A stretch of DNA of 18,800 nucleotides, from contig JAFWBF010000203.1 of NCBI GenBank assembly GCA_017507285.1, forward strand, positions 1 through 18,800. The letters run 5' to 3'. Shown piece by piece: positions 1 to 7,577 of this stretch. The translations under genes and the position numbers were made by a program. How positions within the stretch are numbered: position 1 is the stretch's first letter; the number at the start of each line of letters is the position of its first letter. The notes beneath the pieces were generated by a model. It was not told the DNA's origin. It saw nothing but the letters and a program-made list of their open reading frames with translations, and did not search any database. Source of the DNA: Bacteroidales bacterium. GTDB lineage: Bacteria > Bacteroidota > Bacteroidia > Bacteroidales > P3.

Positions 1-27
1 CAAATAAGCGAAATATTGCAATAATGG

Positions 28-59
28 TTGTATTAATTCGATAAAAATATGTATATTTG
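28..59 (+). promoter_or_regulatory. Bacteroidota-type promoter for the acyl-CoA dehydrogenase operon
   Basis: TTG at 28-30 and TATATTTG at 52-59 are separated by 21 bases. This matches the Bacteroidota consensus of a −33 TTG/TTTG and a −7 TAnnTTTG about 19-21 bases apart. Transcription would start near 65, leaving a leader of about 100 AT-rich bases before the ATG at 166. The match is by eye; no transcript data are available. Confidence 0.6.
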
Positions 60-165
60 CAAAGCGTAAAATATTGGGTGGATGGTTTTATTAGTCGCAT
101 ATTCAGTGTTTTGCGTGTAAATATTTATTATAATATTGAAAAACAAATAAAAGAACATATACATT

Positions 166-1308
166 ATGGATTTTAACTTATCAAAAACAGAAGAACTTTT
201 TTTGCAAATGATACGTGAGTTTGCAGAAAAAGAAGTAAAACCCCTAGCTGCAGAAATCGATGAGCAAGAACGCTTTCCGATAGAAACAGTAGAAAAAATG
301 GGCAAAATAGGTTTGATGGGTATTCCCATTCCTAAGCAATACGGTGGTGCCGGTGGTACTAATATGATGTATGGTATGGCTGTTGAAGAGTTGTCGCGTG
401 TATGCGGAACAACCGGTGTTGTACTTTCGGCTCATACTTCGTTGTGTGCAGCTCCAATATTGGAAAATGGTACTGAAGAACAAAAGATGAAATACTTGCC
501 TAAATTGGCTTCGGGCGAATGGGTAGGAGCTTTTGGCCTTACCGAGCCTAATGCAGGTACCGATGCTGCAGGTCAACAAACCACAGCTGTACTAGACGGC
601 GAAGAATGGGTGCTTAATGGTAGCAAAATATTTATCACCAATGGCGGTTACGCCCATGTATATATCATTATAGCAATGACCGACAAGTCGTTGGGAACAA
701 AAGGAATATCGGCATTCATAGTAGAAAAAGGTACTCCAGGATTCTCAATAGGTAAGAAAGAAATGAAGATGGGTATTCGTGGTTCGGCTACTACCGAACT
801 TATATTCGAAAACTGCCGTATACCAAAAGATAACCTATTAGGAAAAATAGGTGGTGGTTTTGCAATAGCCATGAAAACTTTGGATGGTGGACGTATAGGT
901 ATAGCTGCTCAAGCATTGGGTATAGCTCAAGGTGCTATGGACGAAACTATTAAATATACCAAAGAACGTAAGCAATTTGGTCGTAGCATATCCCAATTCC
1001 AAAACACTCAGTTCCAAATGGCTGATTTGGAAACTAAGGTACAAGCTGCTCGTTTGCTTGTTCGCAGTGCTCACTACAAGAAAGACAACGGTATTCCTTA
1101 TTCTGTAGATGCTGCTATGGCAAAATTATTCTGTGCCGAAACAGCTATGGAAGTAACTACCAAAGCAGTTCAATTCCACGGAGGATATGGTTATACTCGT
1201 GAATATCCTGTTGAACGTATGATGCGTGATGCCAAAATTACCGAAATATATGAAGGTACATCCGAAGTACAACGTATGGTTATAGCAGGTAAATTGTTTA
1301 AGAAATAG
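166..1308 (+). CDS. Acyl-CoA dehydrogenase (short-chain/butyryl-CoA type)
   Basis: FAD-dependent flavoprotein of 380 residues, the usual length for the family, catalysing alpha-beta oxidation of acyl-CoA, or the reverse reduction of enoyl-CoA in fermenters. The N-terminal helical domain begins at the start codon. The middle beta-domain carries the flavin-binding signatures GAFGLTEPNAGTD (about 125-137) and WVLNGSKIFITNG (about 148-160). The C-terminal helical domain has ERKQFGRSISQFQ and FHGGYGYTREYPVER. The catalytic base is Glu363 in EIYEGTSEVQR, the position used by short- and medium-chain dehydrogenases and butyryl-CoA dehydrogenase. etfB and etfA, its natural electron partners, follow directly, so a cytoplasmic Bcd-EtfAB-like complex is likely. 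Substrate chain length cannot be read from the sequence; a role as butyryl-CoA or propionyl-CoA dehydrogenase is inference. Confidence 0.95.
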   Translation: MDFNLSKTEELFLQMIREFAEKEVKPLAAEIDEQERFPIETVEKMGKIGLMGIPIPKQYGGAGGTNMMYGMAVEELSRVCGTTGVVLSAHTSLCAAPILENGTEEQKMKYLPKLASGEWVGAFGLTEPNAGTDAAGQQTTAVLDGEEWVLNGSKIFITNGGYAHVYIIIAMTDKSLGTKGISAFIVEKGTPGFSIGKKEMKMGIRGSATTELIFENCRIPKDNLLGKIGGGFAIAMKTLDGGRIGIAAQALGIAQGAMDETIKYTKERKQFGRSISQFQNTQFQMADLETKVQAARLLVRSAHYKKDNGIPYSVDAAMAKLFCAETAMEVTTKAVQFHGGYGYTREYPVERMMRDAKITEIYEGTSEVQRMVIAGKLFKK

Positions 1309-1392
1309 TAATATACTTACCTAGTCGTCATAGAACGACAAAAAGAGTAGATTGCTGATTTATTTACAACAGAGCTCGGCTATCAATGTAGA

Positions 1393-1400
1393 TACGTTTG
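1393..1400 (+). promoter_or_regulatory. Possible −7 element upstream of etfB
   Basis: TACGTTTG fits TAnnTTTG and lies 32 bases before the etfB start, inside the 124-base gap after the dehydrogenase. No TTG stands at the expected distance upstream, so it is half a promoter at best. It could add an internal start for etfBA, or it could be chance in AT-rich DNA. Confidence 0.25.
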
Positions 1401-1432
1401 AAATCGGGCTCAACAAAGATAGATAGAAAATA

Positions 1433-2215
1433 ATGAAAATAGTAGTTTGTATAAAGCAAGTGCCTGACACAACAGAGGTGAAAATCAATCCTCAAACAGG
1501 TACGTTGATTCGTGAAGGCGTTCCGAGCATTATGAACCCTGATGATAAAGGTGGTTTGGAATTGGCACTTCAATTGAAAGATAAATACGGTGCTCATGTA
1601 ACAGTTATTACAATGGGTTTGCCACAAGCCGAAGATATTTTGCGTGAAGCATTGGCTATGGGCGTTGATAGAGCAATATTACTTACCGACCGCAAACTTG
1701 GTGGTGCCGATACTTTGGCTACTTCCAATGCCTTGGCAGGTGCATTGCGTAATATCGAACACGACTTGATAATAACAGGTCGTCAAGCTATTGATGGTGA
1801 TACTGCACAAGTAGGCCCTCAAATAGCAGAACACTTGGACCTACCTCAAGTTTCTTATTTGGAAAACTTGGAATACGATGGAAAGAAGACATTTACCATA
1901 CGCAAGCAAACCGAAGAAGGTTATCAAATGCTTGAAGTGGATGCTCCATGTTTGGTAACAGTGTTGGCTCCTGCTTTCAAAGCTCGTTATATGAGCGTTA
2001 GCGGCATAGTTGAAGCCTATGGCAGAGAGGTAGAAGTATGGGGTGCCGATAAAATTGATGTTGCTGATGAAAAGATAGGTAAAGCCGGCTCGCCTACAAG
2101 TGTGGCAAAAGCATTCCCAAAAAGCTTGAAACCAGCAGGCGAACAATATGATGTAGATCCTGAACAAGCTGTAGGTATCATCGTTAGCAAACTGAAAGAA
2201 AAATTTATTATCTAA
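1433..2215 (+). CDS. etfB: Electron transfer flavoprotein, beta subunit
   Basis: Beta subunit (260 residues) of the heterodimeric electron transfer flavoprotein, which shuttles electrons for acyl-CoA dehydrogenases. The N-terminus MKIVVCIKQVPDTTEVKI is the family hallmark. The region MNPDDKGGLELALQLKD and the segment ITGRQAIDGDTAQVGPQIA (about 114-132) form the nucleotide-binding part; the latter is the conserved ETF-beta signature. The gene sits between the dehydrogenase and etfA. The 21-base gap to the etfA ATG indicates a single transcript. The small second flavin or AMP of EtfB would be bound here. Whether this is an ordinary or an electron-bifurcating ETF cannot be settled by eye; the pairing with a Bcd-like dehydrogenase in an apparent anaerobe makes bifurcation possible (inference). 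Confidence 0.95.
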   Translation: MKIVVCIKQVPDTTEVKINPQTGTLIREGVPSIMNPDDKGGLELALQLKDKYGAHVTVITMGLPQAEDILREALAMGVDRAILLTDRKLGGADTLATSNALAGALRNIEHDLIITGRQAIDGDTAQVGPQIAEHLDLPQVSYLENLEYDGKKTFTIRKQTEEGYQMLEVDAPCLVTVLAPAFKARYMSVSGIVEAYGREVEVWGADKIDVADEKIGKAGSPTSVAKAFPKSLKPAGEQYDVDPEQAVGIIVSKLKEKFII

Positions 2216-2236
2216 CCCACAAATTTGATAGAAAAA

Positions 2237-3241
2237 ATGGATACAACACAATATAAAGATGTTTACGTTTTTTGTGAACAACGCGAAGGCGTAATACAAA
2301 GTGTAGCTCTTGAACTTTTGGGAAAAGCTCGTGAACTAGCCGATACCCTAAACGAAAAAGTAGTAGCCATATTGTTGGGTAAAGACATAAAGGCTAAAGC
2401 TCAAGACCTTATAGCAGCAGGTGCCGATAAAGTATTGGTAGTAGATAACGACGTATTGAAATATTACCTTACCGAGCCCTATACTCAAGCTATTACTCAA
2501 ATCATCAGCGAGCAAAAACCAAGTATACTTATGATAGGTGCTACTACCATAGGTCGTGACCTTGGTCCTCGTTTGTCGGCAAGAGTATGTACCGGTCTTA
2601 CTGCCGACTGTACTAAGTTGGAGATTGGTGAAGAACGTGAATTATTGATGACCCGTCCTGCATTTGGTGGAAACCTTATGGCTACCATCGTTTGTAAAAA
2701 CCACCGTCCTCAGATGAGTACTGTACGTCCGGGTGTGATGAAGAAAATGACTCCCGATGCTGCTCGTAAAGGCGAAATAGTAGATTATCAAATAGCTTTT
2801 AATCAAGAAAAAATAGGTCGTGTAAGATTGCTTAACACCGTAAAAGAAGACAAGGGTATGATAGATATATCTGACGCCAAGATATTGGTTTCGGGTGGAC
2901 GTGGAGTAGGAAGTGCCGAAGGTTTCAAGAAATTGGAAGACTTGGCTGCAGTGCTTAACGCTCAAGTATCGTCGTCTCGTGCTTGTGTAGATGCTGGTAT
3001 TATAGACCACAGCCGCCAAGTAGGTCAAACAGGTAAAACTGTTCGCCCGGACTTGTATATAGCTTGCGGTATCAGCGGTGCTATCCAACACCTTGCAGGT
3101 ATGGAAGAAAGTGAATTTATCGTGGCTATCAACAAAGATAAATTTGCTCCTATATTCAACGTTGCCGATGTAGGTATTGTAGGTGACGTTAATAAGATTT
3201 TGCCTTTGCTTACCGAACGCCTTAAGGGTATGATGGAATAA
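2237..3241 (+). CDS. etfA: Electron transfer flavoprotein, alpha subunit
   Basis: Alpha subunit (334 residues from this start) of the ETF that accepts electrons from, or donates them to, the upstream dehydrogenase. The N-terminal half is the Rossmann-like ETF domain. The C-terminal FAD domain is unmistakable: VSGGRGVGSAEGF, SSSRACVDAGIIDHSRQVGQ, TGKTVRPDLYIACGISGAIQH and INKDKFAPIFNVADVGIVGD. I chose the ATG at 2237. The same frame extends 12 bases upstream to a TTG at 2225, but this adds only MIEK-like residues, and homologues begin with a short lead into the YVFCEQREG strand. The gene is last in the acd-etfB-etfA cluster and is followed by a strong terminator. Confidence 0.95.
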   Translation: MDTTQYKDVYVFCEQREGVIQSVALELLGKARELADTLNEKVVAILLGKDIKAKAQDLIAAGADKVLVVDNDVLKYYLTEPYTQAITQIISEQKPSILMIGATTIGRDLGPRLSARVCTGLTADCTKLEIGEERELLMTRPAFGGNLMATIVCKNHRPQMSTVRPGVMKKMTPDAARKGEIVDYQIAFNQEKIGRVRLLNTVKEDKGMIDISDAKILVSGGRGVGSAEGFKKLEDLAAVLNAQVSSSRACVDAGIIDHSRQVGQTGKTVRPDLYIACGISGAIQHLAGMEESEFIVAINKDKFAPIFNVADVGIVGDVNKILPLLTERLKGMME

Positions 3242-3302
3242 TAAGCAGATGTAAAATAAGAAAGATGACATTAATATAGGTATACTTTTTTATTTAAAGA
3301 AC

Positions 3303-3341
3303 AGTGATGATAATGCCAATGGCTTGTCATCACTTTTTTTT
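3303..3341 (+). terminator. Rho-independent terminator after etfA
   Basis: AGTGATGA (3303-3310) pairs perfectly with TCATCACT (3327-3334). An inner GCC-AAT-GGC stem at 3315-3323 makes the hairpin nearly continuous. A run of eight T residues follows, so this closes the acd-etfBA transcript. Confidence 0.85.
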
Positions 3342-3361
3342 CGTTGTAGCCATAGTATATC

Positions 3362-3385
3362 TTTCAAAAAAAATGCGTACCTTTG
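3362..3385 (+). promoter_or_regulatory. Promoter (−7 element with A-tract) for the S41 peptidase
   Basis: TACCTTTG at 3378-3385 is a good Bacteroidota −7 element. It is preceded by an A-tract (A8 at 3366-3373), the same arrangement seen before rnfB. A clear −33 TTG at 19-21 bases is absent. The distance to the ATG at 3439 is 53 bases. Confidence 0.5.
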
Positions 3386-3438
3386 CGATACTATTGATAA
3401 ATGTAAAGAATAAATATAACACTGATAAATAATATATT

Positions 3439-5202
3439 ATGAGATTAAGAGCTTTTCTTATTGCATTGGTTATGCTTGCTGTTGAGGGAACAGCGATGGC
3501 ACAACGGCTTTTTACACCAAACAAAATAACTCAGGTGGTACAATACATAGAGCGTTTTTATGTCGAAGACCAGGATTTGGACAAGATTATGGACAAGGGT
3601 ATTGAGAGTATGCTTCAGGAATTGGACCCCCACAGTGTATATATCCCCAAGAGCGATGTGCAGAAGGCCAACGAACCTCTTGATGGTAGTTTTGTAGGGG
3701 TAGGTATAGCCTTTCAGTTGGTGAAAGACACTATAAATGTAGTGGAGGTTATACATGGCGGTCCTGCCGAGAAGGTGGGGTTGCTGCCCGGCGATAAGGT
3801 GGTAAAGGTGGATGACAATCCGGCGGTGGGCGACAGTATTACCAATAAATGGGTGTACGACCACCTGCGTGGAAAGAAGAATACAAGAGTAAAACTAGGT
3901 ATAAAGAGGGGCGGCACAACCAGTCTGATAAACTTCGATATACAGCGTGATGCGGTGCCTATCAATAGTGTGAATACCTATTTTATGATAGACAAAGAGG
4001 TGGGATATATTGCATTGTCGCGTTTCTCGCGCACATCGGCCAAGGAGGTAAGGGATGCTATTGCCGACTTGAAAGCTCAGGGTATGCAAAGTTTGGTGTT
4101 TGACCTAAGGAGCAATTCGGGAGGATTTTTGGATATTGCTGCCGAGATTGTTGACGAGTTTTTGCCGGCCGACCAGCTGATAGTCTATACCGAAGGTAAG
4201 AGCCACGACCGACAGGTGATGAAAAGTACTGCCAAAGGTAGCTTCGAAACAGGTAGGTTGGTGGTATTGATTGACGAATATTCGGCAAGCGCAAGCGAGA
4301 TTGTAAGCGGCGCTGTGCAGGACCATGACAGGGGAATAATAATAGGTCGTCGGTCGTTTGGTAAAGGGTTGGTGCAACGTATGTTCCCAACTATTGATGG
4401 TGGGCAGGTGCGTTTGACCACTTCGCGCTACTACACCCCCAGCGGCCGTTGCATTCAAAAGCCTTACAACGACGGCCTGCAAGCATACTACAACGATATC
4501 ATGAACCGCTACAACGATAGGGAACTTATGGACCCAGCCAAGGTGCAGGTGCCCGACAGCCTGAAGTATTATACCGACAATAAGAGGGTGGTATATGGCG
4601 GCGGCGGTATATTGCCCGACATATTTGTGCCTATCGATACTACTCGTGCAAGCGACTATTACATAAATCTTAGAGCCAAAAACCTTATAAACAACTATGC
4701 ATTGGAGTATGTTGGTGCAAACAGAAATGAACTGTTGCAGAAATATCCTACATACGACGATTTTCATAAAAACTATCGTAGGCTGAATATAGATAAACAG
4801 TTTGACAAATATGTGGCCGAGGCCGGTGTAAAGAAAACTACCCTCAAACCCGAATGGGTGATAAAATGGGTGGCCGAGGCGTTGAAGAACGAAACCAAAG
4901 ATACCATTTCGCCTATCGAAAGCGAGGATTATAGTGATATGGCCAAGCAACTCCTTTCCAATCCCGACCTTATGAAAGAGGTGATGAAAAAAGCCGAAGC
5001 CGAAGATAAAAAAAGCAAAGACATTGCCAAAAACAGTGAGGAATACATTCATGTAACCGTAAAGGCTTTGATAGCCAGAAACCTTTATGGAGCCAGGTAT
5101 TTCTACGAGGCTATGGCCGAAAAGGATGCAGGATACAATGTGGCCATAGATGTGATACACAACGACAAGATATTCCGCCAGCTGAATATAAATAACAAAT
5201 AG
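3439..5202 (+). CDS. Secreted S41-family C-terminal processing peptidase with PDZ domain
   Basis: Carboxyl-terminal (tail-specific) protease of 587 residues. A signal peptide covers residues 1-21, with a predicted cleavage after TAMA, so it acts in the periplasm. A helical N-terminal region with the family's LDPHSVYIP motif (about 62-70) precedes the PDZ domain (about 83-160, including VGVGIAF and GPAEKVGLLPGDKV). The S41 core spans about 185-345: GYIALSRFS, the LRSNSGGFLDIAAEIVDEFL segment, then YSASASEIVSGA and SFGKGLVQ. Ser284 and Lys309 are the likely serine-lysine dyad, with the same 25-residue spacing as in CtpB and D1 protease. A long C-terminal extension (about 400-587) rich in charged helices is typical of Bacteroidota members. 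The gene stands alone between a terminator and a convergent gene. Natural substrates are unknown. Confidence 0.92.
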   Translation: MRLRAFLIALVMLAVEGTAMAQRLFTPNKITQVVQYIERFYVEDQDLDKIMDKGIESMLQELDPHSVYIPKSDVQKANEPLDGSFVGVGIAFQLVKDTINVVEVIHGGPAEKVGLLPGDKVVKVDDNPAVGDSITNKWVYDHLRGKKNTRVKLGIKRGGTTSLINFDIQRDAVPINSVNTYFMIDKEVGYIALSRFSRTSAKEVRDAIADLKAQGMQSLVFDLRSNSGGFLDIAAEIVDEFLPADQLIVYTEGKSHDRQVMKSTAKGSFETGRLVVLIDEYSASASEIVSGAVQDHDRGIIIGRRSFGKGLVQRMFPTIDGGQVRLTTSRYYTPSGRCIQKPYNDGLQAYYNDIMNRYNDRELMDPAKVQVPDSLKYYTDNKRVVYGGGGILPDIFVPIDTTRASDYYINLRAKNLINNYALEYVGANRNELLQKYPTYDDFHKNYRRLNIDKQFDKYVAEAGVKKTTLKPEWVIKWVAEALKNETKDTISPIESEDYSDMAKQLLSNPDLMKEVMKKAEAEDKKSKDIAKNSEEYIHVTVKALIARNLYGARYFYEAMAEKDAGYNVAIDVIHNDKIFRQLNINNK

Positions 5203-5247
5203 CACAGCAAATACCCTTCGAGCCGCAAGACCTCACAAGCCGGCTTG

Positions 5248-5296
5248 AAAACAACAAATGGTAGAAACCCACCGAGTTTCTGCCATTTGTTGTTTT
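5248..5296. terminator. Long bidirectional terminator between convergent genes
   Basis: The left arm 5248-5268 starts AAAACAACAAATGG and the right arm 5276-5296 ends CCATTTGTTGTTTT. They pair over 21 positions with one G-U wobble and a 7-base loop. The A-rich start and T-rich end make it work in both directions, serving the S41 peptidase (+) and the HU-like gene (−). A separate perfect 12-bp palindrome, CAAGCCGGCTTG, lies next to it at 5236-5247. Confidence 0.85.
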
Positions 5297-5313
5297 AATA
5301 AATACCCCAATCC

Positions 5314-5805
5314 TTATCCCACAAGGTCGGAACCCTCGGTGTTGTTGCCCGTGCCCGTATTTCCGTCAAGGTGCGTCGGTGAATCGGCATCGGTAGCCGC
5401 AAGCTTGGCCGGGGGTAGATAAGTCCACTCGATATCGTCGGCAATAAGAGTGTTGGCAAACTTGCCCTTCACGCCGCTCCCCCGCATGGCAGGCCTAAAC
5501 TGCACTTTGATGTTAGTAACCTGGTCCATCGACACCTCTTCGGCACTGTCGACTCCCGTTTTTTTGCACTCGAAGGTAAGGAAAAACGACCCTATCCCGT
5601 CCAATTTCACCGAATGCCCTTCGGCCAAATAGCGCCTCATCACCCCGGGTATTGCAGTAAGCACCGAAATCACATCGGTGTAACTTACGGTACATTCCTT
5701 TTCGATGTCCTTGGCCAAACGTTGGGCATCATAGCAGCTAACGGTCTTGGTTATAGGCACCCACTTGCTTGTAACTTTTACGAATTTCTTGCTAAAAAAA
5801 GCCAT
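5314..5805 (-). CDS. HU-related DNA-binding protein (Bacteroidota histone-like family)
   Basis: Protein of 163 residues belonging to the enlarged HU/IHF-like family of Bacteroidota. The N-terminal segment (MAFFSKKFVKVTSKWVPITK) is the typical lead that replaces the HU start. It is followed by an HU-like fold: a helical part (about 27-62, VSYTDVISVLTAIPGVMRRY) and a beta part (about 63-110), including the GHSVKLDGIGSFFLTFECK strand and the INIKVQFRP-like strand NIKVQFRPAM. The C-terminal 35 residues are low-complexity (D, T, G and N rich) and probably disordered. It would bind DNA without strong sequence preference; its exact role is unknown. It is the only gene in the window on the minus strand and is upstream-flanked by a 22-bp repeat array. 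Confidence 0.85.
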   Translation of the reverse strand: MAFFSKKFVKVTSKWVPITKTVSCYDAQRLAKDIEKECTVSYTDVISVLTAIPGVMRRYLAEGHSVKLDGIGSFFLTFECKKTGVDSAEEVSMDQVTNIKVQFRPAMRGSGVKGKFANTLIADDIEWTYLPPAKLAATDADSPTHLDGNTGTGNNTEGSDLVG

Positions 5806-5904
5806 AACTCTACTGTTTTAATTTGTTGAACTACTTGATAATAAATTTCAATTTTCTGCCTTTCGGCAAATGATATTTTGATATCAAATTTTTGACCCTC
5901 CAAG

Positions 5905-5997
5905 GTTCTCCGAAGAAGACTCGAATGTTCTCTCGAGAAGACTCGAATGTTCTCAAGAGAAGACTCGAACGTTCTCCGGAGAAGACTCGAACGTTCT
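5905..5997. repeat. 22-bp tandem repeat array (about 4.5 units)
   Basis: Units start at 5915, 5937, 5959 and 5981, with a partial unit before the first. Each has the core GAAGACTCGAAYGTTCTC followed by four variable bases (TCGA, AAGA, CGGA; the last unit decays into TTTTC). Unit junctions form small dyads TTCTC-NN-GAGAA, and one of them, TTCTCCGGAGAA, is a perfect palindrome. The cores of the later units contain the palindrome GAACGTTC. The array sits about 110 bases upstream of the HU-like start on the minus strand and about 250 bases upstream of the glycosyltransferase on the plus strand. Confidence 0.9.
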
Positions 5998-6161
5998 TTT
6001 TCTAACGATAAAGGGCGCGTTTTATTATCGTGCAAAATCAAAAAATTATTCGTCGTAATAGATGGTTTTCAGCGTTAGCCAAAAAAAATGTTTTCCCAAA
6101 GGTGCACCTCGCCATTTGGCACTGCTGCCGTTTTTCGAACCGGGTATTGCCGGAAATGGCC

Positions 6162-6169
6162 TATATTTG
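6162..6169 (+). promoter_or_regulatory. −7 promoter element for the glycosyltransferase-GH57 pair
   Basis: TATATTTG fits TAnnTTTG and lies about 80 bases before the glycosyltransferase start, with a matching position for a leader of about 70 bases. A TTG occurs only 12 bases upstream (6147-6149), too close for a standard −33 element, so the upstream half is weak. Confidence 0.45.
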
Positions 6170-6247
6170 TTGCCTTTCAAACATTATTACTTTATCGATG
6201 TTTTATTTTCTGTATGAAAATTAATGTATAAAAACGCTATAAATAAT

Positions 6248-7555
6248 ATGATGAGAGTGCTTATGTTTGGCTGGGAATTTCCGCCGCATATTACGGGCGG
6301 ATTGGGTACGGCGTGCCGAGGTATTACGCGCGGACTTAGCCAATTGGAGGTGGAAGTTATCTTTGTTTTGCCCAAGCTCTATGGCGGCGAGGAGCATGAA
6401 GGTGGCATGGCCTCGATGGTGGCAGCCGATAGTGTAAGGATTAATAGCAATACTATAAAAGACTGTATGACTGCTGGTTTGCAAACCGATGACGTACGTT
6501 GGGTGGAGGTGGACTCGTGCCTTGTGCCGTATCAAACGGAGGAGGAATATTATAGAACCATAGCTTCGCAGCATACCACTTCGTGCCTGCGGGTCGATGG
6601 CGGCGGTGTGACTTATGGGTTTGAGGGTGGCTATGGTGCCGACCTTTATAGCGAGGTGTACCGCTACAGCATGGTGGCCGGGCAGGTGGCCAAGGATTAT
6701 GATTTTGATGTGATTCATTGCCACGATTGGCTTACCTACCCTGCCGGCATAGAGGCCAAGAGGGTAAGCGGAAAACCTTTGCTGGTGCATGTCCATGCCA
6801 CAGAGTATGACCGCTCGGCTACGGGCAGTGTAAATCCGCGGGTATATGCCATCGAGAAGCAGGGTATGGATATGGCCGATGGCATTGTGTGTGTGAGCCA
6901 GTGGACAAAGAATATACTTGTGGAAAAGTACAATCAGAATCCGCAAAAAATAAGCGTTGTGCACAATGGGATAGACAATGTGTTTGAGGCCAAAGGCACT
7001 ACGCCAAAGGTTTACCCCAAGCTGGTAACCTTTTTGGGGCGTATAACCCACCAGAAAGGTCCCGAATACTTTGTGGAGGCAGCCGCCAAGGTTCTGAAAA
7101 AGGATAGCGATGTGCACTTTGTGGTAGCCGGCAGTGGCGATATGCTCCATAGCCTCATAGAGCGTGTGGCACGCATGGGCCTATCGTCGAGGTTCCATTT
7201 TACGGGCTTTCTGAAAGGTGCGGTCGTTCAGCGGCTCTTGAAGATTAGTGATGTATATGTTATGCCTTCGGTAAGCGAACCCTTTGGCATATCGGCCTTG
7301 GAAGCCGCGGGGTGCCATGTGCCGCTGGTAATAAGCCGCCAAAGCGGCGTAAGCGAGGTGGTGGACAATGCCCTAAAGGTCGATTATTGGGACACCGACG
7401 CTATGGCCAACAGTATCTATGCCCTGCTCAACTACAGCGGCTTGAAAAAGTCTATACTCAAAGGTAGCTCCGACGAACTTAGGCTATTGACGTGGAAAGC
7501 TGCCTGCCAAAAGCTGAAAAACCTCTACAGTCAATTAATTATTGATGAAAAATAG
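6248..7555 (+). CDS. Glycogen-synthase-like glycosyltransferase (GT-B fold)
   Basis: GT-B glycosyltransferase of about 435 residues with the N-terminal donor-binding loop of glycogen and starch synthases (FGWEFPPHITGGLGTACRG, about 6-24), HCHDWL (157-162) and VHVHATEYDR. The C-terminal Rossmann domain has VVHNGID, FLGRITHQKGPEYF (about 262-275), VVAGSGDM and SEPFGISALEAAG. The last contains the E-x7-E pair (about 344 and 352) of retaining GT4/GT5 enzymes. Homologues start MKVLMFGWEFPPH, so I take 6248 (or 6251) as the start rather than the in-frame ATG at 6224, which would add eight unconserved residues. A GH57 gene follows after 22 bases. In other Bacteroidota this pair sits with a glycogen debranching enzyme, so a role in storage glucan synthesis is likely. 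No debranching enzyme is in this window. Confidence 0.88.
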   Translation: MMRVLMFGWEFPPHITGGLGTACRGITRGLSQLEVEVIFVLPKLYGGEEHEGGMASMVAADSVRINSNTIKDCMTAGLQTDDVRWVEVDSCLVPYQTEEEYYRTIASQHTTSCLRVDGGGVTYGFEGGYGADLYSEVYRYSMVAGQVAKDYDFDVIHCHDWLTYPAGIEAKRVSGKPLLVHVHATEYDRSATGSVNPRVYAIEKQGMDMADGIVCVSQWTKNILVEKYNQNPQKISVVHNGIDNVFEAKGTTPKVYPKLVTFLGRITHQKGPEYFVEAAAKVLKKDSDVHFVVAGSGDMLHSLIERVARMGLSSRFHFTGFLKGAVVQRLLKISDVYVMPSVSEPFGISALEAAGCHVPLVISRQSGVSEVVDNALKVDYWDTDAMANSIYALLNYSGLKKSILKGSSDELRLLTWKAACQKLKNLYSQLIIDEK

Positions 7556-7577
7556 AATAACCTAAAAACGATGATAT

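Larger units (their letters stand above)
5806..6247. other. Gene-free gap between divergent HU-like and glycosyltransferase genes
   Basis: No credible gene was found in these 442 bases. They hold a small hairpin TGCC-TTTC-GGCA (5857-5868), a perfect palindrome TTTGATATCAAA (5877-5888), and the tandem repeat array at 5905-5997. A 7-bp inverted repeat, ACGATAA (6005-6011) with TTATCGT (6025-6031), and the glycosyltransferase −7 element at 6162-6169 complete it. Open frames across the array (minus 5778-6041, plus 6030-6224) have no recognisable protein and look accidental. Confidence 0.6.

Noticed and set aside
1324..1339. Hairpin GTCGT...ACGAC after the acyl-CoA dehydrogenase as a terminator
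   Set aside because: The stem is only five base pairs and is followed by A residues rather than T, so it is unlikely to end transcription before etfBA.
2225..2236. TTG start for etfA twelve bases upstream of the ATG
   Set aside because: ATG at 2237 is in frame and gives the expected ETF-alpha N-terminus; the extra residues add nothing conserved.
4105..5205. Long open frame (366 codons) on the minus strand inside the S41 peptidase gene
   Set aside because: It is fully antisense to a clear protease with catalytic motifs, its translation is low in recognisable domains, and it has no promoter. It follows from the codon bias of the real gene.
5905..5997. CRISPR array
   Set aside because: The variable parts are only 4 bases and the period is 22, with no cas genes. 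This is a simple tandem repeat.
6005..6031. Inverted repeat ACGATAA/TTATCGT as a terminator
   Set aside because: No T tract follows on either strand; the stem is AT-rich with a 13-base loop. Recorded only within the gap description.
5778..6041. Minus-strand open frame across the 22-bp repeats, giving repeated SSLLRRTFESS-like peptides
   Set aside because: The peptide repeat simply reflects the DNA repeat (22 is not a multiple of 3, so the frame cycles). It overlaps the HU-like start in another frame and has no known homologue that I can name.
6030..6224. Plus-strand open frame of 64 codons before the glycosyltransferase
   Set aside because: No family features, and the glycosyltransferase −7 element lies inside it. 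Treated as non-coding.
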